Of a DNA stretch of 64,000 nucleotides, positions 36,390 to 46,123 are shown piece after piece. The stretch comes from Maribrevibacterium harenarium (GTDB taxonomy: Bacteria > Pseudomonadota > Gammaproteobacteria > Pseudomonadales > Marinomonadaceae). The stretch covers positions 1 to 64,000 of the forward strand of contig NZ_VFRR01000020.1 in assembly GCF_006385675.1 (NCBI RefSeq), read 5' to 3'. Under the pieces are notes generated by a model. The model was given only the letters and a program-made list of their open reading frames with translations, did not search any database and was not told the DNA's origin. A program made the translations under genes and the position numbers. Position 1 is the stretch's first letter, and each line of letters starts with the position of its first letter.

Positions 36390-37706
36390 TTAAAATGCAG
36401 ATTCGATACCGGCTGACAAGAATAAACTACGTGGCGCACTGCTGCCGTCAATGTCTACTGATTCTAATCCGTAGGCCATATCTAGGTTCAAGCGTTTAAA
36501 TAAGGTAGCACCCATAGTAAGGTAACTTAATTCAGAGCCAGCTAGGTTTTTGCGGTAACCCACCCGGAAGCCTGGTATCCAAGCGTTTTCGCCATAATAT
36601 GAAGCAGATGCTACTGCCCATTGATATTGATCGCCAACAAAATCCGAAACAGCCATAAAGTCGTAGCTGCCAGCAAGCGTCCACTGACGGTTATCTAGGT
36701 AAACGGCTGCATCAGCGGTGAATTGACGTTCTAGTACATGGGTTTCCTGTAATGCGATACGACCTTGACCAGCAAGCTCACGGGTTACGAGGCAGTTGTT
36801 GTACTTCGCGCCAGTAAGCCCAGTACAAGTCTGATCAAGAGAGCCGTAGTCAAATTCTGGCTCGTTCAAATTTGCTGCAGTAAAGCCAACTTGATAGTTA
36901 TTAGCCGTCCAGATAGCACCTAGATCAAGTGCCGCGGAGGTCGTGGTAGTTTGGTTGTCAGAAAGAGCATCTGAAAATACGTCATCAGAATCATCTTTAT
37001 CTGCTCCAGAGAAAGCGAACAGGGCTTTACCTAAAGTAATTGCGTGAACGTTGACTTTAGCGCCGGCAATTAACATACCATAAGAATTTGCCCATACATC
37101 TTTGGAATAACCGAAGCCAAATGACAAATCCATACCATTTTTGACATAAACTGCTGAGTTGGTATCAACTTTATATTCACCATTGGCAAGTACTAGATCT
37201 ACATCATCATCCAAGAATCGACCTTGCCCCAAGGCTGATAAAGAAGCATCAAGGGTAAAGGCACCATAAGTTGGGTGTTTGAAAATTAGTGGCATCATAG
37301 GCAATTGCCCTGATGTCATAAGCTTACCGTTAGCGTTCTCTCCTAGACTAGCGATAATATCGTTAAGCTCGTCTTTTAACGCATCTGCACCGGATGGGTC
37401 GTTTACGTTGTCAAGCTCATTGTCAATTTTGTCATTAAGCTGATCGATCTTATCAACTAGCGAATCCACCTGCCCAAACTCATAACCAAATCCACCTGGC
37501 CCAAAGATGCCAAAGCGGAAGCGGTCGCCTTCTTCGGTATTCACCATTAGGAAAGGTGCTGCTGGGTTGTTAAGGGAGGTAGACAAAGCGCGGACGTTGG
37601 CGCTGGTGCCTAGGGTGAAGCTGGAGCCAATGGGTTGGAACACAGGGGAAGCCGCATAGCTGGCGCCGCACGCGATGCTCCCTGCAACTAATAGCAATTT
37701 TTTCAT
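36390..37706 (-). CDS. TraF-like (TraF_2 family) outer-membrane protein
   Basis: A 438-residue exported protein with a signal peptide (MKKLLLVAGSIACGASYA). The N-terminal motif LGTSANVRALSTSLNNPAAPFLM and the later MDLSFGFGYSKDVW and AALDLGAIW strands match the conjugal-transfer TraF-like barrel family, which despite the name is often chromosomal and of unknown role. An acidic helical insert (VDSLVDKIDQLNDKIDNELD) follows the first strands. It starts 244 bases downstream of gspD with AAGAGG upstream and is followed by the lipoprotein gene. The stable hairpin at 37913-37946 may separate it from gspD. Confidence 0.8.
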   Translation of the reverse strand: MKKLLLVAGSIACGASYAASPVFQPIGSSFTLGTSANVRALSTSLNNPAAPFLMVNTEEGDRFRFGIFGPGGFGYEFGQVDSLVDKIDQLNDKIDNELDNVNDPSGADALKDELNDIIASLGENANGKLMTSGQLPMMPLIFKHPTYGAFTLDASLSALGQGRFLDDDVDLVLANGEYKVDTNSAVYVKNGMDLSFGFGYSKDVWANSYGMLIAGAKVNVHAITLGKALFAFSGADKDDSDDVFSDALSDNQTTTTSAALDLGAIWTANNYQVGFTAANLNEPEFDYGSLDQTCTGLTGAKYNNCLVTRELAGQGRIALQETHVLERQFTADAAVYLDNRQWTLAGSYDFMAVSDFVGDQYQWAVASASYYGENAWIPGFRVGYRKNLAGSELSYLTMGATLFKRLNLDMAYGLESVDIDGSSAPRSLFLSAGIESAF

Positions 37707-37912
37707 GCTGAAACCTCTTGATAGAAAAGCTTACGTGGGCGATGCCAACGTTTTATCGTTATCGACACATTGCCAATTAAGTTTACACAATGCATCAGAA
37801 GTTGTGCGTTATTTTTACAATAATCTATAGATGGGAAAGTTTAAAGGGAAAAGCATGACAACTTGCTGACATTTTTCAGATATTTTGCAAGTAAATCTGG
37901 TTTTGTCGCAAT

Positions 37913-37946
37913 CAGTGCCATAGCAAAGGGCTTTGCTATGGCACTG
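37913..37946 (-). promoter_or_regulatory. 16-bp perfect hairpin just after gspD
   Basis: CAGTGCCATAGCAAAG and CTTTGCTATGGCACTG are perfect inverted arms separated by two bases, starting four bases after the gspD stop. No T tract follows on the minus strand, so it may act as an mRNA 3' stabiliser or partial terminator, lowering expression of the TraF-like and downstream genes. Confidence 0.75.
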
Positions 37947-37950
37947 TCAT

Positions 37951-39828
37951 CTAGGGTTGAGTCTGGGGAGTTAAGAAGCGGCTTTCTAGGCTATCTGGAC
38001 GGGCACTACCCAGCGGCTGGGTGAGCTCTAAGCTACGGAAAGCGCTGAATTTATCTGCGGTGACGCGATCCGCATCAAGTTGGCTACGGATGATGGTCGG
38101 GCGGATAAAGACTAATAGGTTTTTCTTTTGGTTATCGTAGGAAGTGCTACGGAACAGGGCACCAAGCAGTGGGATATCCCCAAGTAGTGGTACTTTTTGC
38201 TGGATCTCAACAATGTTGTCTTCGATCAACCCACCCAGCACCACGGTGCTTTGGTTGGCGGCAATAACCGTGGTTTCGATTTCCCGTTTGGTGGTGATGG
38301 TGCCTAAGGAGCTGGCTTCTGGAGAGGCCGCTTCCACTATTTGTAGTACTTCCATACGTACTTCGTCACCGGCATTAATATGGGGGGTCACCTCTAGGGT
38401 CAGACCCACATCTTCCCGTTTGGTGGTGACAAAGGCATTGCTACTGCTGTCCGCGTAGCCGCCAGTTTGGAACGGACGGGTTTCCCCTACGAGGATTTTG
38501 GCTTTTTGGTTATCCATGGTGAGCACTTTCGGAGTAGAAAGTAGGTTGGCGTTGGAGTTACTTTGAATCGCCTGCAAGATTCCCGCTAGATTTAAATCCC
38601 CATTGTCATTAAAACTGGCTACCCCTAGGGTCAGACCATTACTTAGAGCCGGTGTACCGGTAGCCACTCCGGCAGCGATATCGTTAATGCTGCTACCAGC
38701 GGCGGAGAAGTTGGTGCCTACTACTGGGGTATCCGATCCTGAGGTGTCACCAAAGAGCCATTGGAAGCCCAACGACTCGGAGCCTTCCATTTTTACTTCT
38801 ACGATAACCGCTTCTACCAATACTTGGGCCCGGGGAATATCCAACTCTTGTAAGATGGATTGAATCTCCGCCATAGTATTAGGCTCGGCACTTACCACGA
38901 TAGCGTTCATACTTTCATCCGCTTGCACAAAGGTATTGGTGGGGCGCGAAGTGCCCTCTTCATTGCCTTTGCCAACCAGACCATTAACTAATTCAGCGGT
39001 TTTCACCGCATCAGCGTAGCGTAGTGGTAGCACTTTTAAACGGCTGGATTTACGGGCTGGTTGGTCGAGTTGTTTAACTAGGGCCTGTATTTGCGCGAGT
39101 TCCGCTTCTTTGCCTTTCACCACAAGGCGATTGGTACGCTCATCGGCGATAATTTTGGTGGTACTAGCGGCACCGTTGCCTTTAGCGGCACCGGCACCAA
39201 CCAGTTCATTGATCAGGTCCAGAATATCCCCAGCCCAAGCGTGTTCTAGGCTGATCACTTGAATTTTACCCTCCACCGTGTTGTCCAAACGCTCGATTAG
39301 GGATTCTAGTTCGCGAATATTGGCAGCGTGATCGCTAATAATGAGGGCGTTTACTTCATTGACCGATGCCAAGTGTCCGTATTGGGGAATGAGGGGGCGC
39401 AAGATGGGAACCAGTTCAGACGCCACCGCGTTTTTGATGGCAATCACCCTGGTGACCAGCAGTTCACCGGCGCTTAAGCCATCTTTGTCGTAGGCCAAAC
39501 CGCCTTGCTTGGCCACGTTTTGCGGTAAAATTTTAATGCCTTCGGGGGATTCGATCGCAGCATAGCCATGGACCGTCAGCACCGACAGAAATAACCGAAA
39601 TACCGCATCTTCGTTTAAGTCGGCATTGGAGATAACGGTTACCTTCCCCTTTACCCGAGGATCGACGATAAAGCTTTTCCCAGTCATCTCGGCAACTTGC
39701 TGGATAAAGATACCAATATCCGCTTGCTGCAAGTTCACTTGCCAAGTCTGCGCCCAAGCCAATGTGGGTATTAAACAGCCCAGAATGAGGGTTCGTTTAC
39801 AGTGTTTCCAAAGTTGCGCCAATTGCAT
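37951..39828 (-). CDS. gspD: Type II secretion outer-membrane secretin GspD
   Basis: Secretin that forms the outer-membrane channel, 625 residues. A signal peptide ending LAWA precedes N0 (WQVNLQQADIGIFIQQVAEMTGKSFIVDP). The N1-N3 repeats follow, including VISLEHAWAGDILDLINELV and VLPLRYADAVKTAELV. The secretin core has VEAVIVEVKMEGSESLGFQW and the signature VPLLGDIPLLGALFR. A short C-terminal tail follows. It lies 15 bases after gspC, and the rest of the T2SS resumes only at 33385. Confidence 0.97.
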   Translation of the reverse strand: MQLAQLWKHCKRTLILGCLIPTLAWAQTWQVNLQQADIGIFIQQVAEMTGKSFIVDPRVKGKVTVISNADLNEDAVFRLFLSVLTVHGYAAIESPEGIKILPQNVAKQGGLAYDKDGLSAGELLVTRVIAIKNAVASELVPILRPLIPQYGHLASVNEVNALIISDHAANIRELESLIERLDNTVEGKIQVISLEHAWAGDILDLINELVGAGAAKGNGAASTTKIIADERTNRLVVKGKEAELAQIQALVKQLDQPARKSSRLKVLPLRYADAVKTAELVNGLVGKGNEEGTSRPTNTFVQADESMNAIVVSAEPNTMAEIQSILQELDIPRAQVLVEAVIVEVKMEGSESLGFQWLFGDTSGSDTPVVGTNFSAAGSSINDIAAGVATGTPALSNGLTLGVASFNDNGDLNLAGILQAIQSNSNANLLSTPKVLTMDNQKAKILVGETRPFQTGGYADSSSNAFVTTKREDVGLTLEVTPHINAGDEVRMEVLQIVEAASPEASSLGTITTKREIETTVIAANQSTVVLGGLIEDNIVEIQQKVPLLGDIPLLGALFRSTSYDNQKKNLLVFIRPTIIRSQLDADRVTADKFSAFRSLELTQPLGSARPDSLESRFLTPQTQP

Positions 39829-39843
39829 CGCTAATCCCTGTGG

Positions 39844-40782
39844 TTATCGTATGGGGTAGTTCACATAAAAGCGCCGCTCTCCACGACGCATCTCGATCCG
39901 CGCTACCCCTTGGGAGCGCATCAAATCAGCCAAACTCATATCCTGCTGAATGTTACCAACAGTTTGCCCGTTGACGGAAAGAATTTCATCCCCCACACGC
40001 AAGCCAATGCGTGTTAAGGGGCTACCGGGGGTCACTTTGTAGGAGCTGCCAGTGGCTTCTAGCCCCGTAGTTGCCAATAGGTTTTGTGGGTCTTGTTGAA
40101 ATCGCTGTTCATATTTATCGATCATCTGTCCAACGCTGAGTTGGTTAATGTCATCGATTAGTGGATGGGAAGGCCCGTTATTATTGCGGCGGGATTCTTG
40201 CTCCCCAGATAACTGCTGATAGGTAGCCCGAGCGCTGCCAGGTAATACTGCAGCGGTGGTTGCACTAACGGGCGCTGCTTGCGGTAAATTTTCTAGGGCG
40301 TCATCGCTAGAGACCAATGTTTGCACTTGGTTACGCTCAAAGAACAGGGTTTCGTTGCGCTCGCCACGCTTCAGCACCACATGATCCTTGTAGACTTCTA
40401 GCAGGGTTACACCGCGCACCACGTCGTCTCCTGCTCGATAAAGCTTTTCATCCTGGCGCGCTTCGGCAATGACTGCCATACCCTGCGTTGGGTCAGATGC
40501 AGGAAACACCCCACGCAACTCTAACTTCAATGTGGTTTCTTTTACCGGCTCAGTGGGTTTACTCGCGACCGTAGGCGCCTGGCCAAATAGACTCGGTGCT
40601 ATTTCTGGTGTGGCCGTACTGACTGTCTGGACCGAGTTCACAGGGATGATTGGAGCCGTTTGTTGCACGTCAGTAACCGCTGTCATCACCATAATGGAGG
40701 ACAACCAAGCCACCGAGGTGACCGCAGAAAAGACCAGCAGACTTTTGGCGCTACCGACGATGCCAGTCACGAATTGACTCAT
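39844..40782 (-). CDS. gspC: Type II secretion protein GspC
   Basis: Inner-membrane protein that links the platform to the secretin, 312 residues. A membrane helix spans about residues 13-35. The HR domain (LKLELRGVFPASDPTQGMAVIAEARQDEKLYRAGD) binds GspD. A C-terminal PDZ domain has GLRVGDEILSVNGQTV. It lies 43 bases after gspN and immediately precedes gspD. Confidence 0.93.
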   Translation of the reverse strand: MSQFVTGIVGSAKSLLVFSAVTSVAWLSSIMVMTAVTDVQQTAPIIPVNSVQTVSTATPEIAPSLFGQAPTVASKPTEPVKETTLKLELRGVFPASDPTQGMAVIAEARQDEKLYRAGDDVVRGVTLLEVYKDHVVLKRGERNETLFFERNQVQTLVSSDDALENLPQAAPVSATTAAVLPGSARATYQQLSGEQESRRNNNGPSHPLIDDINQLSVGQMIDKYEQRFQQDPQNLLATTGLEATGSSYKVTPGSPLTRIGLRVGDEILSVNGQTVGNIQQDMSLADLMRSQGVARIEMRRGERRFYVNYPIR

Positions 40783-40825
40783 TGGTGGCGACTCCCTGCA
40801 TTAATTTGAACTGACTGATCCATAA

Positions 40826-41563
40826 CTAGAACCCCAATGGCTGAACCATCATAAAGGCGGGATATTCCCGCGAACCGCGCCAATTTTGCCCTACCGCCTC
40901 AACCATGTCCGGCATTACGGTGATTTCCAACTCTTGCGACGCGAGCCATTTCGCACCGGCAAGCAAATCTCCGGTGGCACTCAGCAAAACGAATTGGGGA
41001 CGCTGTTCCGTTAGTCGGGCTTGAATCTGCCAACCTGAAAATTGGGCTTGTTTCTGAACCCGCCCCATCGGGTAACGCACTTCCCCTTGCTGCCATTGCC
41101 CAAAGCCGCGCAAGGCGCTAGGGGCATTTTCTGTCCATGGCCAATCCAGATAAAAACGCTCGATTATTATAGGTTGTCCGCTGAGCGAAATCCCTTGGCT
41201 TCGGGTCACGCCGTCAAAGGTGTCAGCATCGATGCGTGCCTTGTCTATCCATAGCTTCGCACTGTCGGTGTGAGCTTGTAGCGCGCCAAAAGCTTGAAAT
41301 TTGTCGTGATACAGTTCCCATTTTAGTGGCTGTAGCAGGCTTTCTGCACGCCATTGCACTACTACAGCACCGCTTAAATTGGGCAGGATAAGTTTAGCTT
41401 GCCCTTGCCACAGACGGCCATCCAGCTCTAGCAAGCGGACTTGCGGTGGCAACTGGGGCTGGATAGATGGCAGCCACCAGTTAAGGGGAGCGGAGACCAA
41501 AGCCCCAACAGCAAACACCAAGGCAAACCAAAGTGACCAGAGGACAAGGGCGGTTTTTCTCAT
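40826..41563 (-). CDS. gspN: Type II secretion protein GspN
   Basis: A 245-residue inner-membrane protein of the T2SSN family: an N-terminal helix, then VRLLELDGRLWQGQAKLILP and repeated beta-strands of a LptC/AsmA-like periplasmic fold. It is an accessory T2SS component whose role is unclear and which is absent from some systems. It sits upstream of gspC rather than at the end of the operon, and only 21 bases after kdsB, linking the Kdo genes with the secretion genes. Confidence 0.82.
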   Translation of the reverse strand: MRKTALVLWSLWFALVFAVGALVSAPLNWWLPSIQPQLPPQVRLLELDGRLWQGQAKLILPNLSGAVVVQWRAESLLQPLKWELYHDKFQAFGALQAHTDSAKLWIDKARIDADTFDGVTRSQGISLSGQPIIIERFYLDWPWTENAPSALRGFGQWQQGEVRYPMGRVQKQAQFSGWQIQARLTEQRPQFVLLSATGDLLAGAKWLASQELEITVMPDMVEAVGQNWRGSREYPAFMMVQPLGF

Positions 41564-41584
41564 GAATTCCGTTTCTCCATAGGT

Positions 41585-42355
41585 TTAAGCACCTAAATGA
41601 CGACGTAGAGCGTCTAGGTCTTCTGGGGTATCTACGCCGTGGGGCGGCATACCTGCGGCGATACCTACTTGTACGGGCACCCCTTGATGCAAAAAGCGTA
41701 ATTGCTCCAGCTTTTCCCATTTTTCTAGTGGGGACATGGGCATAGAAGCATAACGAGCGAGCAATTGTGCCCGGTATACATAAAGGCCAATGTGTCGATA
41801 GGCTGGGTAATCGGCCGCGATAGTTTGCGCGCCATTGGCGAAGCCGTCACGATCCCAAGGAATGGTTGCCCGGCTAAAATAGAGGGCTCGACCTTTTTCG
41901 TCTCGCACCACTTTCACCACATTGGGATTAAAAATATCTACTGAACGTTGAATCGGGCAAGCCAAGGTAGACATCTGAGCATCTGGATCTGACGCTAGCG
42001 CGGCAACCGCTTGATGAATCAGTTCGATGGGCAGCAAAGGCTCATCACCTTGTACATTGACGATAATCTCATCACCAAACCAGCCCTTGCTAGCAGCCAC
42101 TTCCGCCAAACGTTCGGTGCCATTTTCATGGTCATCTCGAGTCATCACCACAGTCGCGCCAAATCCTTTGGCGGCATCATAGATAGCCTGATGATCGGTG
42201 GCGATGGTGACAGATTGCGCCCCCGCCGTGAGAGCTAACTCATATACCCACTGCACCACAGGTTTGCCATTTAAATCTGCCAAAAGCTTTTGTGGAAAGC
42301 GCGAAGAGGCATACCGGGCCGGTACAACGATGTGAAATTCAGGTAAATCTGTCAT
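41585..42355 (-). CDS. kdsB: 3-deoxy-manno-octulosonate cytidylyltransferase
   Basis: Activates Kdo to CMP-Kdo for lipopolysaccharide, 256 residues. The CTP-binding start is FHIVVPARYASSRFPQKLLADLNGKPVVQWVYE; NVQGDEPLLP and HIGLYVYRAQLLARYA follow. The ATG at 42355 has AAGGGA nine bases upstream. An in-frame codon nine positions earlier lies in the kdsC end. It is the last of four consecutive Kdo genes. Confidence 0.96.
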   Translation of the reverse strand: MTDLPEFHIVVPARYASSRFPQKLLADLNGKPVVQWVYELALTAGAQSVTIATDHQAIYDAAKGFGATVVMTRDDHENGTERLAEVAASKGWFGDEIIVNVQGDEPLLPIELIHQAVAALASDPDAQMSTLACPIQRSVDIFNPNVVKVVRDEKGRALYFSRATIPWDRDGFANGAQTIAADYPAYRHIGLYVYRAQLLARYASMPMSPLEKWEKLEQLRFLHQGVPVQVGIAAGMPPHGVDTPEDLDALRRHLGA

Positions 42356-42359
42356 CCGT

Positions 42360-42952
42360 TTATCCCTTGGTGGGTAATTCAAATTCTGGGCGCTTCGCCA
42401 ATTCGTAAGCGGCTTCCAACTTCATACGCGTAGCGAGCACGAGATCGGCGACTTCTCGGGCCACACCTTGGCCGCCACTACGAGTCAGCACAATATCACA
42501 ATGGCGTTGCAGCAATACATGGGCGTCGGCTGGGCAAATCGAAATACCCACTTTCGGCATCACTTGTAGGTCGATCACATCGTCCCCCACGTAGGCGACT
42601 TGTTCCGGCTCGAGATCCAATTTCGCCATCAATTCGTCGAAAGCAGTCCCTTTATTGCTACACCCAAAATAGGCATTGGCAATACCCAGCTCGGCCACCC
42701 GCTTGCGCACTGGGGCAGAATCTTTCGCAGTAATAACGGCAACTTCGATGCCCCATTTGGGGAGCAGTTTCATAGCCACGCCATCTTTGACATTAAAACG
42801 CTTGATGGTTTCCCCTTCACCGGTGTAAAGCAAACCGCCGTCGGTTAACACCCCATCCACATCAAAAATGACCAGTTTCAGAAACGGCAATTTTTTCATT
42901 AATAGATGGCCGTTAACCAAGGAGTGGTAGTGTTTTAAGTATTCCGCATCCA

Positions 42953-42953
<1 letters not shown>
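42360..42953 (-). CDS. kdsC: 3-deoxy-manno-octulosonate-8-phosphatase
   Basis: HAD-type phosphatase that releases Kdo from Kdo-8-phosphate, 197 residues. Motif I is FDVDGVLTDGG with nucleophile D31; VITAKDSAPVRKRV and the late motif YVGDDVIDLQVM follow. As usual for KdsC there is no cap domain. Its ATG overlaps the kdsA stop by one base and it ends four bases before kdsB. Confidence 0.95.
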
Positions 42954-43831
<878 letters not shown>

Positions 43832-43836
43832 TCAGG

Positions 43837-44805
43837 TTAACGGTCGTAGATTTCTAAAATGCCGACCACGTGATGGGCATCATCCACCGCAACCAGTAGG
43901 GTTATTTTATCCCGTAGCATACGTTCTTCCGCTTCTACGATCATCACATCCTGATGGATAGTTTTCGGGTTAGCCGTCATCAGCTCAGCCATGGTTTTAC
44001 TCATCATACCGGCCGCATCCTTGAGCATGGCGCGGCGCAAGTCACCGTCGGTAAAAATACCCAGCAGTTTGCTTTGATCTTGCACCAATACCACCCCCAT
44101 GCGACCTTGGGTCATGACACCGATGGCTTCATGTAGGGACGCGGTTGGCGCACACACCGGCAGGTTATCCTTGTGCATTATGTCTCGCACACGGGTTAAT
44201 AGCTTGCGACCAAGACTACCACCCGGGTGGAAACGTGCAAAATCATGGGGCTGGAAGTTTCTTTCTTCCATTAGAGCAACGGCTAGAGCGTCACCCATGG
44301 CAATGGTCATGGTAGTCGAGGTGGTGGGGGCAAGATTATTGGGACACACTTCCCGATCTACGGCAATATCGAGCACACAATGGCAATGCTGGGCCAGCGT
44401 AGATTGATCATTGCCGACGATGGCGATGCAAGTATTACCAAAGCTTTTAAGAGAAGGCAGTAGACGAATCACTTCTTCGGTTTCACCAGAGTAACTAATC
44501 AAAATCAGCACATCTTCCGGTTGAATCATGCCTAAATCGCCGTGGAAGGCTTCGCCGGGGTGAACAAAAAATGACGGAGTGCCAGTAGAGGCCAGGGTTG
44601 CCGCAATTTTCTTACCAACGATTCCAGACTTGCCCATACCACAAACGATGGTGCGGCCTTTACTCGCTAGGATTAGTTCGACGGCACGGGAAAAGTCCCC
44701 ATTGATGCGCTCCGCGAGGTTGGCCAGTGCTTGGGCTTGAGTCGCCAAAGTGCGCTTGGCACTGGCTTGTAAACGTGCGGGTAATGACGTGTCGCTTGCG
44801 GTCAT
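43837..44805 (-). CDS. kdsD: Arabinose-5-phosphate isomerase
   Basis: Interconverts ribulose 5-phosphate and arabinose 5-phosphate, 322 residues. The SIS domain has CGMGKSGIVGKKIAATLASTGTPSFFVHPGEAFHGDLGM and SYSGETEEV. Two CBS repeats follow from about residue 200 (DIMHKDNLPV; LGIFTDGDLRRAM). The start at 44805 has AAAGGA upstream. It is the first gene of the kds-gsp run. Upstream lies the znuA terminator, so a promoter should lie in 44806-44850. Confidence 0.95.
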   Translation of the reverse strand: MTASDTSLPARLQASAKRTLATQAQALANLAERINGDFSRAVELILASKGRTIVCGMGKSGIVGKKIAATLASTGTPSFFVHPGEAFHGDLGMIQPEDVLILISYSGETEEVIRLLPSLKSFGNTCIAIVGNDQSTLAQHCHCVLDIAVDREVCPNNLAPTTSTTMTIAMGDALAVALMEERNFQPHDFARFHPGGSLGRKLLTRVRDIMHKDNLPVCAPTASLHEAIGVMTQGRMGVVLVQDQSKLLGIFTDGDLRRAMLKDAAGMMSKTMAELMTANPKTIHQDVMIVEAEERMLRDKITLLVAVDDAHHVVGILEIYDR

Positions 44806-44852
44806 AATTGCCAATCCTTTATTGATCTTGGCAGGCATTATACAGACCAGAG

Positions 44853-44887
44853 AAAAGAACGCCTACCAGCGAACTGCATGGTAGGCG
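44853..44887 (-). terminator. Probable terminator of znuA
   Basis: CGCCTACC and GGTAGGCG form an 8-bp stem with a 12-base loop, 35 bases after the znuA stop. On the minus strand it is followed by TTCTTTTC. Confidence 0.55.
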
Positions 44888-44921
44888 CAAAACAAACAGG
44901 AGCTTGATATCTCAACAGGTA

Positions 44922-46022
44922 TTAACGTAGACAGCCGGTAAACTGCCCCGCTAATGCGCGAATAAACTCGTTGTAGCTATTGGGACCAACTGCAATATTG
45001 CTTCCCAATGGGTCAAGTACAGCGGTACGCACATCCGTCCCTTCAATTAAGGTTTCGACAATAGCAGGTTTGAACTGGGGTTCACTGAACACGCACTGCA
45101 CCTGATGTTCGTGGATTTGTTCGCGAATTTTCGCCACGGTTTGGGCACCGGGCTTACGCTCAGGGCTAACGGTGATGGCACCGGCATTATTCAGGCCATA
45201 GTGACCTTCAAAGTAGCCATAAGCATCGTGGAAGACAACGTAAGGCACGTCTTTCACGTCGGTAAAATCGGCACGAATATCCGCTTCCGTTTGCGCAAGA
45301 TTATCTAGGAAAACGCGAAGATTTTCTTGGTACTCACCAGCGTTGGCTGGGTCGATTTCACTAAGCTCTTGGGCAACCGCTTGGGCTAACACTTGGGCAT
45401 TAAACGGATCCAACCAGATATGCGGGTCAGTGCCGGTGTGGTCGTGCCCTTCATGTCCGTCTGCTTCCCCATGTTCTTCATGTCCATGTTCATCGTGGTG
45501 TTCCTCATGATCGTGCTCATCACGGTGCTCTTCATGATCATGACCGTCATGGTGTTCTTCATGATCATGACCATCGCGGTGTTCTTCATGATCATGACCA
45601 TCGTGGTGTTCTTCATGATCGTGACCATCGTGATGCTCTTTATGATCGTGATCTCCATGATCGTGATCTCCATGATCATGGTCGTGGTCATCACCGAACT
45701 CTTGCAGGGCGACGCCCGGTAACTCCATCCACTCCAACTGGTGCACATTGCTAAGGTTTGAAAGGGGTTTCAACATAAAGTTTTCCAATGCTTCACCAGT
45801 CCAAACCACTAAATCCGCCTTACCCAGATTACGAATATCCGATGGGCGCAAGGCAAAATCATGGGGAGAAGCATTGTTATTCACGAGTTGTTCAATACGA
45901 ACATTGTCGCCGCCAACAGCGCTGACGATCATTGAGACGGGGTGAATAGAAGTCACCACGGTAGGTTGAGCAAACGCCAGCATGGGAGCTACACCACATG
46001 CCGAAAGAAGTAGTCGACGCAT
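44922..46022 (-). CDS. znuA: High-affinity zinc-binding periplasmic protein ZnuA
   Basis: Substrate-binding protein of the zinc ABC importer, 366 residues. A signal peptide (MRRLLLSACGVAPMLAFA) precedes the fold. Candidate zinc histidines are H27 (SIHPVS), H54 (SPHDFAL) and H201 (DPHIWLDP). A very long His/Asp/Glu-rich loop covers residues 112-195, roughly three times the usual length. Two late cysteines (VQCVFSEPQF; TGCLR) likely form the family disulfide. The ATG at 46022 has CAGGA upstream; an ATG five codons earlier is less likely. A Zur-like box precedes it. The partner genes znuB and znuC are not next to it. Confidence 0.94.
   Translation of the reverse strand: MRRLLLSACGVAPMLAFAQPTVVTSIHPVSMIVSAVGGDNVRIEQLVNNNASPHDFALRPSDIRNLGKADLVVWTGEALENFMLKPLSNLSNVHQLEWMELPGVALQEFGDDHDHDHGDHDHGDHDHKEHHDGHDHEEHHDGHDHEEHRDGHDHEEHHDGHDHEEHRDEHDHEEHHDEHGHEEHGEADGHEGHDHTGTDPHIWLDPFNAQVLAQAVAQELSEIDPANAGEYQENLRVFLDNLAQTEADIRADFTDVKDVPYVVFHDAYGYFEGHYGLNNAGAITVSPERKPGAQTVAKIREQIHEHQVQCVFSEPQFKPAIVETLIEGTDVRTAVLDPLGSNIAVGPNSYNEFIRALAGQFTGCLR
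45438..45689 (-). repeat. In-frame 27-bp tandem repeats encoding a His-rich loop
   Basis: About six 9-residue units of the form DGHDHEEHH or DGHDHEEHR follow three shorter GDHDH units within znuA. The DNA is repetitive enough to expand or shrink by slippage without shifting the frame. Such loops bind extra zinc in other ZnuA proteins (established knowledge). Confidence 0.9.
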
Positions 46023-46046
46023 AAAAATTCCTGCCATAAAAAAAAC

Positions 46047-46062
46047 ATGTTATAACGTAACA
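46047..46062 (-). promoter_or_regulatory. Zur-like operator upstream of znuA
   Basis: The minus strand reads TGTTACGTTATAACAT, which differs at two positions from the core of the gammaproteobacterial Zur box TGTTATANTATAACAT, as I recall it. It lies 25 bases before the znuA start, as expected for repression by zinc-loaded Zur. Confidence 0.7.
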
Positions 46063-46123
46063 ATACTGCTTTTATAAGAAGGTCTCAAGCCCCTGTACGA
46101 CAGATTCTTGAAACCTTACGGCG

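Noticed and set aside
45438-45689. 27-bp repeats as a CRISPR array
   Set aside because: They are contiguous coding repeats without spacers, inside znuA.
45393-45722. Antisense frame inside znuA predicting a Met/Val/Phe-rich membrane-like peptide
   Set aside because: It is the complement of the His/Asp codons of the repeated loop; its hydrophobicity follows from reverse-complementing CAT and GAT codons.
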